From JAHHUA01 sp036635475 (lineage in GTDB: Bacteria > Bacillota > Clostridia > Oscillospirales > Ruminococcaceae), in the NCBI GenBank assembly GCA_036635475.1, contig JAVWQH010000001.1, positions 1-64,000 on the forward strand: a stretch of DNA of 64,000 nucleotides, given 5' to 3'. The notes under the pieces are model-generated. The model did not search any database. It was not told where the DNA came from and was given only the letters and a program-made list of their open reading frames with translations. Of the stretch, positions 17,436-26,590 are shown in pieces (the first letter of the stretch is position 1; each line of letters opens with the position of its first letter). The position numbers and the translations under genes are program-made.

Positions 17436-18836
17436 ATGGAATTGCTTGAAAAAATTGTTACTTCTGTTAATGGTGTTCTTTGGGGAAATGATAAAATAAT
17501 TGCAGGTTTATTGCTTATTTTATTGTGCGGTACGGGTATTTTCTACACAATAAGATTGAAATTCGTGCAAATAAGGAAATTCCCCGAATCTTGGAAGAAA
17601 ACATTTGGTAGTATTTCTCTGAGTGGCGAAAAAGCCGGAAAAGACGGTATGTCATCGTTCCAATCCCTAACCACTGCTATTGCCGCTCAAGTTGGTACAG
17701 GTAACCTTGCAGGTGCTGCTACGGCTATTGCTGTTGGTGGTCCGGGTGCAATTTTCTGGATGTGGTTAAGTGCGTTTTTCGGTATGGCTACAATTTATGC
17801 CGAGGCTACTTTGGCACAAAAATATAAGGTTGTCAACGAAAATGGCGAAGTAAACGGCGGACCTGTTTACTACATAAAAGCTGCATATAAAGGAACTTTT
17901 GGTAAGGTTCTTGCTGCTGTTTTTGCTGTTTTCATCATTTTAGCATTAGGCTTTATGGGAAATATGGTTCAAGCCAACTCAATCGGTGATGCATTTAATG
18001 GTGCATTCGGAATTAATCCTCTATATATAGGAATTGTTGTTGCAGTTCTTGCAGGATTTATATTCTTAGGCGGTGTTGGACGTATCGCTTCTGTAACAGA
18101 AAAGCTTGTTCCAATTATGGCTGCTTGCTACATAGTAGGCTGCGTAATTATTCTTGTTATGAATTTTAAAAATCTTCCTAATTCTTTTGTACAAATTTTC
18201 ACAATGGCATTCAAGCCATCATCTATTTTTGGCGGTGCTGTTGGTACTACTATTCAATTGGCAATGAGCAAAGGTGTTGCAAGAGGCTTGTTCTCTAACG
18301 AGGCAGGTATGGGTTCAACTCCTCACGCTCACGCACTAGCTAAGGTTAATCACCCTTGTGACCAAGGTTCTGTTGCTATGATGGGTGTATTTATTGATAC
18401 ATTTGTTATTTTAACTCTAACTGCTTTGGTTATTATCAGCTCAGGTTCTCTTGACGGTGCTCCACTTGAGGGCATTAAACTAACACAAAATGCGTTTAGT
18501 GCAGCTTTTGGTAGCTTCGGAAATATATTTATAGCTATTACAATGTTTTTCTTTGCATTTTCAACAATTGTTGGTTGGTACTTCTTTGGCGAATGTAACA
18601 TCAAATACTTGTTCAAAAACCCTATTGCAGTTAAAATTTATGCAGTATGTGTTCTTGTATTGATTGTTGTTGGTTCGATGATGAAAGTATCACTTGTTTG
18701 GGATATGTCAGATATGTTTAATGGTTTGATGGTTCTTCCAAACTGTCTAGGATTGTTGGCATTGTCAGGCGTTGTTGTTAAACTGATGAATGAACATGAT
18801 GAAATTAAATCAGTAGCAAGTAAAAATGTTAAATAA
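17436..18836 (+). CDS. Sodium:alanine/glycine symporter (AGCS family)
   Basis: A 466-residue membrane carrier that takes up alanine or glycine with Na+. Family motifs include QSLTTAIAAQVGTGNLAGAA (about residue 74) and RGLFSNEAGMGSTPHAHA (about residue 288). The protein from MELLEKIVTSVNGVLWG onward matches family starts, and GGAG sits before this ATG at 17436. The frame is open for 50 further codons to an ATG at 17286, but that part is hydrophilic, Cys-rich and lacks a good binding site, so I treat it as leader. It is monocistronic, closed by a terminator at 18847, and divergent from a LysR gene. Confidence 0.93.
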   Translation: MELLEKIVTSVNGVLWGNDKIIAGLLLILLCGTGIFYTIRLKFVQIRKFPESWKKTFGSISLSGEKAGKDGMSSFQSLTTAIAAQVGTGNLAGAATAIAVGGPGAIFWMWLSAFFGMATIYAEATLAQKYKVVNENGEVNGGPVYYIKAAYKGTFGKVLAAVFAVFIILALGFMGNMVQANSIGDAFNGAFGINPLYIGIVVAVLAGFIFLGGVGRIASVTEKLVPIMAACYIVGCVIILVMNFKNLPNSFVQIFTMAFKPSSIFGGAVGTTIQLAMSKGVARGLFSNEAGMGSTPHAHALAKVNHPCDQGSVAMMGVFIDTFVILTLTALVIISSGSLDGAPLEGIKLTQNAFSAAFGSFGNIFIAITMFFFAFSTIVGWYFFGECNIKYLFKNPIAVKIYAVCVLVLIVVGSMMKVSLVWDMSDMFNGLMVLPNCLGLLALSGVVVKLMNEHDEIKSVASKNVK

Positions 18837-18846
18837 TTAAATTTTA

Positions 18847-18888
18847 AAAAATCTCAGCCACGAAAAATCGGGGCTGAGATTTTGTTTT
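18847..18888 (+). terminator. Terminator after the AGCS symporter
   Basis: AAAATCTCAGCC and GGCTGAGATTTT form a 12-bp stem, followed by GTTTTGC, eleven bases after the stop codon. Confidence 0.88.
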
Positions 18889-19155
18889 GCAGTAGTTTGG
18901 GTTTTGACTAAAGTGGCTTTAAAATATGCACAATAATAAAGGACGAGATATACTCGTCCTTTATTATTAGACTATTCTTTTTTTGCCATTTTAGCATTAT
19001 TGAATACTATTATAAAAAATAAATAATAATATACAATACTTCAAGACGAATTACAAAAATAATTGAAATTACGTCAAAATTCGCTAATTACTAATCCTTG
19101 AGAGTTACTAACGAAAAAAGAACCGTCAAAGACGGTTCTCAAATCTCTTTGTCAA
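18889..19155. other. Intergenic region with two further hairpins
   Basis: A perfect 16-bp inverted repeat at 18932-18968 (AATAATAAAGGACGAG with loop ATATA) is flanked by A and T tracts and could be a second, bidirectional terminator. The rpmB terminator follows at 19119. The rest is AT-rich and I see no gene. Confidence 0.6.
19119..19140 (-). terminator. Terminator of rpmB
   Basis: On the minus strand GAACCGTC and GACGGTTC flank a 3-base loop and are followed by TTTTTTCG, sixteen bases after the rpmB stop codon. Confidence 0.88.
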
Positions 19156-19344
19156 TTAGATTGCACGAGTAACTTTATTGGAACGTAAGCAGCGAGTGCA
19201 GGCGTTGATGTGGCGAGGAGAACCGTCTATAATTGCCTTAACACGCTTTACATTTGGCTTCCAAGTTCTGTTGGATCTTCTATGAGAATGGGAAACCTTT
19301 ATTCCGAAAGTTACACCTTTACCGCAGATGTCGCATTTTGCCAT
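19156..19344 (-). CDS. rpmB: 50S ribosomal protein L28
   Basis: A 62-residue basic ribosomal protein of the large subunit. It keeps both zinc-ribbon cysteine pairs, in KCDICGKG at the N-terminus and ACTRCLRS near residue 50, so it is the zinc-binding form. AAGGAGGTG precedes the ATG. In Bacillus subtilis rpmB adjoins spoVM; here it is a separate minus-strand unit about 20 kb away from the spoVM-like gene. Confidence 0.97.
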   Translation of the reverse strand: MAKCDICGKGVTFGIKVSHSHRRSNRTWKPNVKRVKAIIDGSPRHINACTRCLRSNKVTRAI

Positions 19345-19388
19345 GAGTCTGCACCTCCTTAAATTGCTTCGGATAAGTCAACATTGGT

Positions 19389-19417
19389 ATTCTAACAAAT
19401 AATTTGAATAAAAGCAA
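19389..19417 (-). promoter_or_regulatory. Promoter of rpmB
   Basis: On the minus strand TTGCTT (19417-19412) and TAGAAT (19394-19389) are 17 bases apart, 45 bases before the rpmB start. Confidence 0.6.
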
Positions 19418-19608
19418 GTGTTTTGACAAATTTTTTTGAAAATATTTTAATTTACTGAATAGGGTACAAATGTACTTGTTTTTTTCACAATTAATAGGTA
19501 TAATTAAACATTATAATTGTTTATATAATGCCATAAATGCTGTATAATAACTTTAAGGGCATTTTACATTATAATTTCACAAAAAGCAATAATTATTCGG
19601 AGGATATT

Positions 19609-20235
19609 ATGAATTTATTTGGACTTAATGTAGGCACACTATTGGGAAGAGCTTTTTTCCTTTTGGCAATTATGCCGATACACGAATATGCGCATGCGTG
19701 GATGGCAAGCAAAATGGGCGATAACACCGCAAGATACAGCGGAAGGCTTGACCTTAATCCGCTAAAACATCTTGACCCATTAGGCAGTATCCTTATTTTA
19801 TTCACAGGATTTGGCTGGGCAAGACCTGTTCCAATCAACTCCAACAACTTCTACGACAGAAAAAAAGGTATTTTCTTAACTGCATTAGCCGGACCGGCAG
19901 CAAATATTTTGCTTTCATTGGTAATGGTGATAATTTACAAGTTTATGATTAGATTAGGCTTGTTCAGCATAGTTTTGGATATAATTTTCACTATAATGCA
20001 AACGAGTGTTTTCCTTGCTGTGTTCAATCTTTTGCCAATTCCGCCACTTGATGGCTGGAATATGGTGTCAGTATTTTTGCCTCATGAGTTATATTATAAA
20101 GTTATGAGATATCAAAGAGAAATTTCCTTTGTATTTTTCGCATTAATAATGTTTACAAATATCATTAGTGTTCCTCTTTCGTTTTTATCGACATTGATTA
20201 TCAGACTTTTAGACACAATAACTTTCTTCATATAA
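19609..20235 (+). CDS. Site-2 protease-type zinc metallopeptidase (M50 family)
   Basis: A 208-residue intramembrane protease of the short M50/YwhC type. The zinc motif HEYAH lies in the first membrane helix (about residue 27) and the third ligand region PIPPLDGWN near residue 145. Four to five helices are predicted and there is no PDZ domain. Its substrate is unknown. The ATG at 19609 follows CGGAGGA; an upstream frame to 19537 lacks a binding site. It heads a plus-strand run, 23 bases before scpA. Confidence 0.9.
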   Translation: MNLFGLNVGTLLGRAFFLLAIMPIHEYAHAWMASKMGDNTARYSGRLDLNPLKHLDPLGSILILFTGFGWARPVPINSNNFYDRKKGIFLTALAGPAANILLSLVMVIIYKFMIRLGLFSIVLDIIFTIMQTSVFLAVFNLLPIPPLDGWNMVSVFLPHELYYKVMRYQREISFVFFALIMFTNIISVPLSFLSTLIIRLLDTITFFI

Positions 20236-20258
20236 AAAACAGTCGGGTGGTTTAAAAA

Positions 20259-20972
20259 ATGGAATTATCTTTTAAAATAAATGAATTTGAAGGTCCTATG
20301 GATTTACTTCTTCACCTTATCTCCAAGCACAAACTTGATATTTTTGATATTGAGATAGTTCTGTTAGTTGACCAATATATGGACTATATTAATGGATTGG
20401 ATAAAACCAATTTGGAAATTGCTGGGGAATTTATTGAAATGGCAACCAGACTTATCTATATGAAAACAGTGATGCTTTTGCCCAAACACGACGAGGAGAA
20501 AGAGGAACTGAAAGCTCAACTTTCCGGTCAGCTTATTGAATATCAAGCTTGCAAAATGGCTGCTGATGAACTTAGAATTAAAAGCAGAATTGGAGATATT
20601 TTTGTTGGCAATCCAGAAGAAATTGATGCTGAAAAAGAATATCAGCACAGCCACAATATATCCGTTCTGTTTGCAGCATACCTCAATGCAGTTGGAAAAG
20701 GGAAGAGATTTCTGCCACCGCCTGAAACATCATTTAATACAATTGTGAAACGAAAAATTGTTTCAGTTTCATCAAGAATTATATTTTTACTAAAAAGCCT
20801 GTACAAACAACCTAAACAGAGGTTTATGGCTTTTTTTGAATTGAGTGAAGAACGCTCGGAAATTGTTGCAACATTTTTGGCTGTGCTAGAGCTTGTTAAA
20901 GCCAACAGAATAACAGTTACCGAAAACCAATCACATATAATTTTCAACTCCAAAAGAAAGGATAATTCCTAA
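20259..20972 (+). CDS. scpA: Segregation and condensation protein A
   Basis: A 237-residue kleisin that joins SMC heads in the bacterial condensin complex. The N-terminal motif FEGPMDLLLHLISKHKLDI is diagnostic, and the C-terminal winged helix (FFELSERSE..., residues 190-235) is present. Its stop codon overlaps the scpB start in TAATG, the usual arrangement, so the two are translationally coupled. Confidence 0.97.
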   Translation: MELSFKINEFEGPMDLLLHLISKHKLDIFDIEIVLLVDQYMDYINGLDKTNLEIAGEFIEMATRLIYMKTVMLLPKHDEEKEELKAQLSGQLIEYQACKMAADELRIKSRIGDIFVGNPEEIDAEKEYQHSHNISVLFAAYLNAVGKGKRFLPPPETSFNTIVKRKIVSVSSRIIFLLKSLYKQPKQRFMAFFELSEERSEIVATFLAVLELVKANRITVTENQSHIIFNSKRKDNS

Positions 20973-21523
20973 TGCTTTCAACAAAAGAAAAAGAAATATT
21001 TGCAATCTTGTTCGCATCAGGTGAACCAATTGAAGCTGAAAAATTATCTCAAGCTGTTGAGATTGATAAGGAACTTTTGAATAAATTAGTGAGAAACCTT
21101 GCGGATAATTTGGAAGACAAGGGTTTTCCGCTGCAAGTGCTTACTCTTGGAACAAAATTTCAACTGGCAACTGATGTCAAATATGCACCGGTGATAAAAA
21201 GTGCATTAGATGTTAAAAGAAATGTTCCACTCTCGCAAGCTGCTATGGAAGTTTTGGCAATTGTTGCCTATAATCAGCCTGTAACAAAAAGCTTTGTGGA
21301 ACAAATAAGAGGAGTTGACAGCAGCGGAATTGTCAATTCACTTGTGGAAAAAAGCCTTATTGAAGAGGCGGGCAGACTGGAAATTCCCGGCAGACCAATT
21401 TCATATGTTACAAGTTCCAACTTTTTGAGATGTTTTGGCATTAGTTCTCTTGATGAATTGCCGCTAATTGATTATAATTCTCAAGACGATGAAGAAATTG
21501 TGCTGGAGGATTTTGCAAAATAA
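20972..21523 (+). CDS. scpB: Segregation and condensation protein B
   Basis: A 183-residue winged-helix partner of ScpA in the SMC-ScpAB condensin. The motifs AAMEVLAIVAYNQPVTKSF and EEAGRLEIPGRPISYV are strongly conserved in the family. The ATG overlaps the scpA stop by one base. Confidence 0.97.
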   Translation: MLSTKEKEIFAILFASGEPIEAEKLSQAVEIDKELLNKLVRNLADNLEDKGFPLQVLTLGTKFQLATDVKYAPVIKSALDVKRNVPLSQAAMEVLAIVAYNQPVTKSFVEQIRGVDSSGIVNSLVEKSLIEEAGRLEIPGRPISYVTSSNFLRCFGISSLDELPLIDYNSQDDEEIVLEDFAK

Positions 21524-21546
21524 ATTGTTTGTGGGAGGATTTAAAA

Positions 21547-22203
21547 TTGACTGCTTTAATCGTGACGACAATTATAATCTCAGCAATAGTAGCCGTTTTT
21601 TATATTCCCATTTATGCTGATATTGTTCTTGGAGAGGAAAATCAAGTCGAAGCAGGTTGGCTATTTCTCAAATTTCAAGTATTCCCTCAAATAGAAAAGC
21701 CTGAAAAAGAAAAAAAGAAGAAAACGACCCAAAAAAGAAAAACTACTAAAAAAGCAACCACAGAAGAAAAAACAAAAACTAATACAACGAGTGAAGATTT
21801 TGCGGCAATGCTGGGCATAATAAAGAGCAGTATCAATGATTTAAAGGCATATTTCAAAGCATTATTAAAAGCTTTGAATATCAGAAAACTGCAAATAGAC
21901 TGGAAAATAGGCGGAGAAGATGCTGCCGAAATTGCACTTTCATATGGTAAAAATAATGCGATTTTTTATACAACATATGCTGTGATTGCAACATTCATTG
22001 ATATTAAACCTAAAAAAATTATGATTTATCCAGATTTTGTGGCTGAACACAGCAAAATAAACGCAAAATTCAGAGTTAATATTATACCGGCAAAAGTTAT
22101 TTCTGCAACATTCGGTTTCGGCATTAATATGCTGATTAAATTTTTAAAAAATAAAAATAAAAATGAAAAGGCGGTAGTGAACAATGAGTCAACATCCAAT
22201 TAA
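21547..22203 (+). CDS. ytfI: DUF2953 (YtfI-like) protein
   Basis: A 218-residue protein with one N-terminal membrane helix (residues 3-22) and a lysine/threonine-rich linker at about residues 50-85. The C-terminal half has the DUF2953 character (IDWKIGGEDAAEIALSYG). The function is unknown; in Bacilli it adjoins ytfJ, and it does so here, so a spore-related role is plausible. The start is TTG at 21547, with GGGAGG eight bases upstream. It overlaps the next gene by 20 bases. Confidence 0.8.
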   Translation: MTALIVTTIIISAIVAVFYIPIYADIVLGEENQVEAGWLFLKFQVFPQIEKPEKEKKKKTTQKRKTTKKATTEEKTKTNTTSEDFAAMLGIIKSSINDLKAYFKALLKALNIRKLQIDWKIGGEDAAEIALSYGKNNAIFYTTYAVIATFIDIKPKKIMIYPDFVAEHSKINAKFRVNIIPAKVISATFGFGINMLIKFLKNKNKNEKAVVNNESTSN

Positions 22204-22591
22204 TGAATTATTAAATTCTTCAATGCAAAATTTGCGTCAACTTGTAGACGTAAATACAATTATCGGCGATCCAATCAAGATTGACGATAAGACAACTATT
22301 ATTCCCATTTCCAAAGTTTCCTTTGGCTTTGCATCAGGCGGTAGTGACTTGCCTACACAAAAACCAACTGAGCTTTTTGGCGGTGGAAGTGGCAGCGGAG
22401 TTTCGATTCAACCTCTTGCTTTTATTGTTGTACAAGACGGAAAAGTGGAGCTTATGCAAATGGCAACCAACAATAATACTGCCGACAGAGTTGTTAATAT
22501 GGTACCCGGAGTTATTGACAAAATTTCATCATTATTAAATAAAGAAAGTAAAGTTCAAGCAGCAGAAAGCAACGTTACTGAAACAAAATAA
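22184..22591 (+). CDS. gerW: GerW/YtfJ-family sporulation protein
   Basis: A 135-residue protein of the GerW (YtfJ) family, needed for full spore germination in Bacillus. The core TIIPISKVSFGFASGGSD and the glycine-rich GGGSGSGVSIQP loop are typical. It has no signal peptide. GGCGG precedes the ATG, and the gene overlaps the end of the DUF2953 gene, supporting co-expression. Confidence 0.92.
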   Translation: MSQHPINELLNSSMQNLRQLVDVNTIIGDPIKIDDKTTIIPISKVSFGFASGGSDLPTQKPTELFGGGSGSGVSIQPLAFIVVQDGKVELMQMATNNNTADRVVNMVPGVIDKISSLLNKESKVQAAESNVTETK

Positions 22592-22662
22592 ACGATAACT
22601 AGAATTGAATGATAAAACCCAGCATAAATATTAATAAAATAATAATTATGTGGGTGAGAAAA

Positions 22663-23790
22663 TTGCGAAAAATTTTATATTTATTGCCGATTAGCCTTAT
22701 GATGATTTTTTCTCAAAATGCCTATGCTTTTGAGAGCTTTGCTTGCTATGCCAAAAATAGCGTTGAACCTCCTGTTGAGGCTCTTAGTGCTATTGTCATA
22801 GAGGCAAAAAGCGGAAGAATATTATATGCAAAAGACGTTAATCAAAAACTGCCAATGGCAAGCACAACAAAAATTTTGACTACCATTATTGCACTTGAAC
22901 AGCCTAACAAAGAGGAAAAATTTGTTATTGACCAGAGCCTTATTGCCGCTGAAGGTTCATCAATGGGACTGCGTGATGGGGATATTGTCAATTTAGACTG
23001 TCTTGCTTTGGGAATGATGTTGCCATCGGGAAATGATGCGGCAAATGCTGCGGCAATAAAAATTTCGGGAAGTAAAGAAAAATTTGCGGAATTAATGAAC
23101 GAAAAAGCTCAAGAAATCGGAATGTATGACAGCCATTTTGTTACACCATCGGGACTTGATGATGTGGAACACTATACAACGGCAAATGATATGGCAATTT
23201 TAACCGCTTATGCACTTCGCAATGACCAATTCAGAGAAATTTGTTGTAAAAGCAAGCAAACTGTAATGCTTGGAACACCGCCGACTGAACGCACTTTGTT
23301 CAATTATAATAAGCTGCTTCAACAATACGAATACTGCATCGGAGTGAAAACAGGCTACACCGACAATGCAAGACGTTGTTTAGTAACGGCGGCAAGTAAA
23401 GATGGAATTGAACTTATTATTGTAACATTAAATTGTCACGATGATTTTGCAAGCCATAAAATGCTTTATGATTATTTTTTTGATAGACTGAAACTTTGGG
23501 ATTTATCATATTTGACAGACAATCTTAGCGTACCTGTTGCCGGTCAAAATCGAAGAATTAAAGCACAAACCCTTGATATTCCACTTGTACCCCTCCTTGA
23601 TGGTGATGTGGAAAAACTAAAAACTAAAATAACTCTGAAAAAAATAATATATGCTCCAATTAATGCTAATTCTCGACTTGGAGAATTAGAAATTTACTCG
23701 GAAGATGAGCTAATTTATAAAACACAGCTTATTTCTGAAGAAAAAGTGCAAATCCCTACAAAAAAGTTTTCAAAACGATTTAATTCTTAA
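22663..23790 (+). CDS. dacF: D-alanyl-D-alanine carboxypeptidase (S11 family, DacF/DacB-like)
   Basis: A 375-residue secreted penicillin-binding protein that trims stem-peptide D-Ala from peptidoglycan. The catalytic motifs S67-T-T-K70, PSGN (about residue 125) and VKTGYTDNA (about residue 228) are all present. I favour TTG at 22663 as start, as it gives a clean signal peptide (LLPISLMMIFSQNAYA) behind GGGTGAG; an ATG at 22609 is possible but weak. Its place between gerW and rluB matches dacB in Bacillus, where spmA and spmB lie between dacB and rluB; here they are missing. A role in spore cortex modification is likely. Confidence 0.9.
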   Translation: MRKILYLLPISLMMIFSQNAYAFESFACYAKNSVEPPVEALSAIVIEAKSGRILYAKDVNQKLPMASTTKILTTIIALEQPNKEEKFVIDQSLIAAEGSSMGLRDGDIVNLDCLALGMMLPSGNDAANAAAIKISGSKEKFAELMNEKAQEIGMYDSHFVTPSGLDDVEHYTTANDMAILTAYALRNDQFREICCKSKQTVMLGTPPTERTLFNYNKLLQQYEYCIGVKTGYTDNARRCLVTAASKDGIELIIVTLNCHDDFASHKMLYDYFFDRLKLWDLSYLTDNLSVPVAGQNRRIKAQTLDIPLVPLLDGDVEKLKTKITLKKIIYAPINANSRLGELEIYSEDELIYKTQLISEEKVQIPTKKFSKRFNS

Positions 23791-23883
23791 TAAATTTATG
23801 GTATAATGTATATAGATATATTTAGTAATAATAAATAAACCATTAACATATGGGCTGTTTAACAGCGAGGAATGGAGAAATTA

Positions 23884-24624
23884 ATGCCTACACGAATTCA
23901 AAAGGTGCTTTCAGATAATGGAATTTTGTCAAGAAGAAAAGCTGAGGAATATATAAAACTCGGAAGAATACAAGTCAACGGAAGACCCGCAAAAATCGGT
24001 AATCCTGTTAATCCTGCAAGAGATATTATAACTGTTGACGGAGTTAAAGTTAGAATATCTGCTAAAACAGATAAATATTATCTGATGCTGAATAAGCCAC
24101 GTGGCTATATTACAACAATGGAAGATGAGTTGGACAGAAAATGTACAGCTCAACTTTGTGACGATGCACCTGTCAAAGTATACCCAATCGGCAGACTTGA
24201 TAAGGACAGCGAGGGATTATTGCTTTTAACAAACGACGGAAACTTCGCCAATATGGTTATGCACCCTAGTTTTCAAATTTCAAAAACATACAGGGCAACA
24301 GTTCGCCCAGACATAACTGAAGAACAACTTATCAAACTTTCAACAGGTGTGATTGTTGACGGAGAGATGACAAAGCCTGCTCAAGTTCACGTTCTTGAAA
24401 AAGAAGTTGGAAGAGTTGTTTTGCAAATCACAATTTCAGAGGGCAAAAACCGCCAGATAAGAAAAATGTGTGAAAGTGTTGGACTTGAAGTTGCAAGACT
24501 TAAAAGAACAACAATCGGACCTATCAAGCTTGGTATGCTAAAGCCAGGAACTTGGAGGGAGCTAACCCCTGCTGAGCTGACAGCTATCAGAAATGCAATG
24601 AAAAAGACAAAGGAAGGCAAGTAA
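23884..24624 (+). CDS. rluB: Pseudouridine synthase, RluB/RsuA family
   Basis: A 246-residue RNA-modifying enzyme, by position and type acting on 23S rRNA. An N-terminal S4 RNA-binding domain (RIQKVLSDNGILSRRKAEEY) precedes the synthase domain with the catalytic aspartate in GRLDKDSEGLLLLTNDG and the motif EGKNRQIRKM near residue 190. The ATG at 23884 follows GGAG. Its stop codon directly abuts the next start. Confidence 0.94.
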   Translation: MPTRIQKVLSDNGILSRRKAEEYIKLGRIQVNGRPAKIGNPVNPARDIITVDGVKVRISAKTDKYYLMLNKPRGYITTMEDELDRKCTAQLCDDAPVKVYPIGRLDKDSEGLLLLTNDGNFANMVMHPSFQISKTYRATVRPDITEEQLIKLSTGVIVDGEMTKPAQVHVLEKEVGRVVLQITISEGKNRQIRKMCESVGLEVARLKRTTIGPIKLGMLKPGTWRELTPAELTAIRNAMKKTKEGK

Positions 24625-25005
24625 ATGCTGAGGCTTACACCTGTTAAAAACGTTGATTTAGTACTTGAAGATGGCACAAAAGTTAGCGGATATGGCTATG
24701 ACGGAAAGCTTTTTGACCTTGATGTGGGGAAAATCAGAGCATATATTGATATTGATACAGTAATAATTGAAGAAATAAATGAAAAAGCGTTTCGTGAGCT
24801 TACCATTACAGATGGATTAATTCGTGCAACGCTTAATATTGCTGTTGATAAAAATATCCTATTCTATAAATTCAATAAAAACATCATAGAACAAGGGAAA
24901 TTGCTGGAGAGTTTGGGATACAACCTCAATGGCGATTATATTTATAAATTTTTTACGATGAATAAGCATTGCAATGGTGACTGCTCAAATTGCTCAAAAC
25001 ATTGA
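24625..25005 (+). CDS. Unknown protein with a C-terminal cysteine cluster
   Basis: I do not recognise this 126-residue protein. It begins on the base after the rluB stop codon, with AAGGAAGG upstream inside rluB, so it is probably translationally coupled. Most of it reads as a compact alpha/beta domain. The last twelve residues hold CNGDCSNCSKH, three cysteines and a histidine that could bind a metal ion or iron-sulfur cluster. The stop codon lies inside the -35 region of the yicC promoter. Confidence 0.7.
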   Translation: MLRLTPVKNVDLVLEDGTKVSGYGYDGKLFDLDVGKIRAYIDIDTVIIEEINEKAFRELTITDGLIRATLNIAVDKNILFYKFNKNIIEQGKLLESLGYNLNGDYIYKFFTMNKHCNGDCSNCSKH

Positions 25006-25030
25006 CAAAATCGCTCTATAAATGTAAAAT
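25002..25030 (+). promoter_or_regulatory. Promoter for yicC and the downstream block
   Basis: TTGACA (25002-25007) and TAAAAT (25025-25030) are 17 bases apart, a near-consensus sigma-A promoter 46 bases ahead of the yicC start. Confidence 0.75.
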
Positions 25031-25075
25031 GATAAGATAGCTATAATTTAAGCTAAAGATAGGGGATATTTTAAA

Positions 25076-25954
25076 ATGATAAGAAGTATGACAGGATACG
25101 GACGTTCCCAACAGCTTATTAATGGAAGAGATATAACCGTTGAAGTTAAATCGGTTAATCATAGATATTTCGAGTTTTCTTCAAGAATTCCAAGAGCTTA
25201 TGCGTATTTGGAAGAGAAACTAAAGGCTTATGTTCAAAAATCAGTTTCTCGTGGAAAAATTGACGTTAATGTCACAATTATCACCGTTGAGGGGGATAAT
25301 ACAGATGTTGAAATAAACCACGAGTTAGCTTCAGCATACATAAAAGCACTTCGTGAACTGGGAAAAAGAGAAATCCTCAATGACGATATTTCACTTTCAA
25401 CAATATCAAGATTTAGCGATATTTTCGCAATCAGAAAAACTTCTAATGATGAAGAACAAATCTGGAATGACGTTAAGGCTGTTTCGGATAAGGCGCTTGA
25501 AAGCTTCATTTCAATGCGTGAAGCTGAGGGCGAGAGAATGAAAGCTGACGTTCTTTCAAGATTATTGCTGATTGAGGACTCTGTTGAAAAAGTTGAGGAA
25601 AAATCCATTAAAACAGTGGAAGCATATCGTGAAAAATTATTTTTGAAACTTAAAGAAGTTTTGGACGATAGAAATATTGATGAACACAGAATTTTGACGG
25701 AAGCTGCAATTTTTGCTGAAAAAGTTGCTGTTGACGAAGAAACTGTCAGATTGAAAAGCCATCTAAAACAGTGCAGAGAAATTTTGGAATACAAAGAGGC
25801 TGTTGGCAGAAAACTTGACTTTTTGGTACAAGAATTTAATCGTGAAGCAAATACTATCGGTTCAAAAGCTCAAGATATTGAAATTGCAAGAATTGTTATT
25901 AATATAAAATCAGAAATAGAAAAAATCAGAGAACAAATTCAAAATATTGAATAG
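25076..25954 (+). CDS. yicC: YicC-family endoribonuclease-like protein
   Basis: A 292-residue cytosolic protein of the YicC family, whose characterised members are endoribonucleases. The start IRSMTGYGRSQ and the C-terminal REANTIGSKAQDIEIARIVI are diagnostic and bracket the DUF1732 domain. TAGGGGATA precedes the ATG. It opens the conserved block yicC-(unknown)-remA-gmk-rpoZ-priA. Confidence 0.95.
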   Translation: MIRSMTGYGRSQQLINGRDITVEVKSVNHRYFEFSSRIPRAYAYLEEKLKAYVQKSVSRGKIDVNVTIITVEGDNTDVEINHELASAYIKALRELGKREILNDDISLSTISRFSDIFAIRKTSNDEEQIWNDVKAVSDKALESFISMREAEGERMKADVLSRLLLIEDSVEKVEEKSIKTVEAYREKLFLKLKEVLDDRNIDEHRILTEAAIFAEKVAVDEETVRLKSHLKQCREILEYKEAVGRKLDFLVQEFNREANTIGSKAQDIEIARIVINIKSEIEKIREQIQNIE

Positions 25955-25969
25955 TTTTAGGAGAAAAAA

Positions 25970-26308
25970 ATGTACAAGTTTGCTACAAAATTTTTTGCGG
26001 TTTTAACAGTTATTTCTGCCGCACTTTTTATTATAACAAAATGTATGTCAAAGGGATTTGTATTTTCAAAGTCATCTAAAAATGACAAGAAAGAAATTGT
26101 TGCTGCTAATCCCAATTTTTTGTCAGGCCTTTTTATTAAAATCACAAGTATTGCTGCACCAATTTGGTTTTTCGCAAAAATCAAAACTATTATTAATGAC
26201 CATCATAAAGCCAATAGACACAGAAAGTTAATGACAGGAATGGGCATTTTTGTTGCTATCTCACTGCTTTTGGGCAAAAGAAAGAAAAAGAAACTTAAAA
26301 GGGCATAA
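25970..26308 (+). CDS. Small basic membrane protein of unknown function
   Basis: A 112-residue protein with an N-terminal helix (residues 7-24), a second hydrophobic stretch (SGLFIKITSIAAPIWFFAKI) and a third near the end, followed by a highly basic tail (KRKKKKLKR). AGGAG precedes the ATG. It sits between yicC and remA, a place with no gene in Bacillus subtilis. I do not recognise the family. Confidence 0.7.
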   Translation: MYKFATKFFAVLTVISAALFIITKCMSKGFVFSKSSKNDKKEIVAANPNFLSGLFIKITSIAAPIWFFAKIKTIINDHHKANRHRKLMTGMGIFVAISLLLGKRKKKKLKRA

Positions 26309-26323
26309 TGGAGGTATTTTTCG

Positions 26324-26590
26324 ATGAAGCTTATTAATATCGGATTTGGAAATATGGTTTCTGCAAATAGATTAGTTGCGATTGTCAGCCCCGAATCTGC
26401 CCCGATAAAAAGAATAATTCAAGACGCAAAAGAAAGGGCAACCTTAGTTGATGCAACATATGGCAGAAGAACAAGAGCTGTTATTATAACAGATTCTGAC
26501 CACGTTATACTCTCGGCAATTCAACCCGAAACTGTTGCAAACAGAATTAATGATGGCGATAATGAGGAGATACAAGAAGATGAAGAATAA
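26324..26590 (+). CDS. remA: RemA-family extracellular matrix regulator (DUF370)
   Basis: An 88-residue DNA-binding regulator. RemA activates biofilm matrix and osmoprotection genes in Bacillus; clostridial copies keep the same position before gmk. The conserved start [10 protein letters not shown] and the stretch [19 protein letters not shown] identify it. TGGAGG precedes the ATG. Its end overlaps the gmk start by 11 bases. Confidence 0.95.
   Translation: MKLINIGFGNMVSANRLVAIVSPESAPIKRIIQDAKERATLVDATYGRRTRAVIITDSDHVILSAIQPETVANRINDGDNEEIQEDEE

Noticed and set aside
18932..18968. Perfect 16-bp inverted repeat as a mobile-element end
   Set aside because: It is flanked by A and T tracts and lies between two terminators; a bidirectional terminator explains it better.
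25003..25005. TGA at the end of the Cys-tailed protein as a second selenocysteine codon
   Set aside because: The downstream frame ends after a few codons and shows no homology-like pattern; the TGA lies within the yicC promoter.
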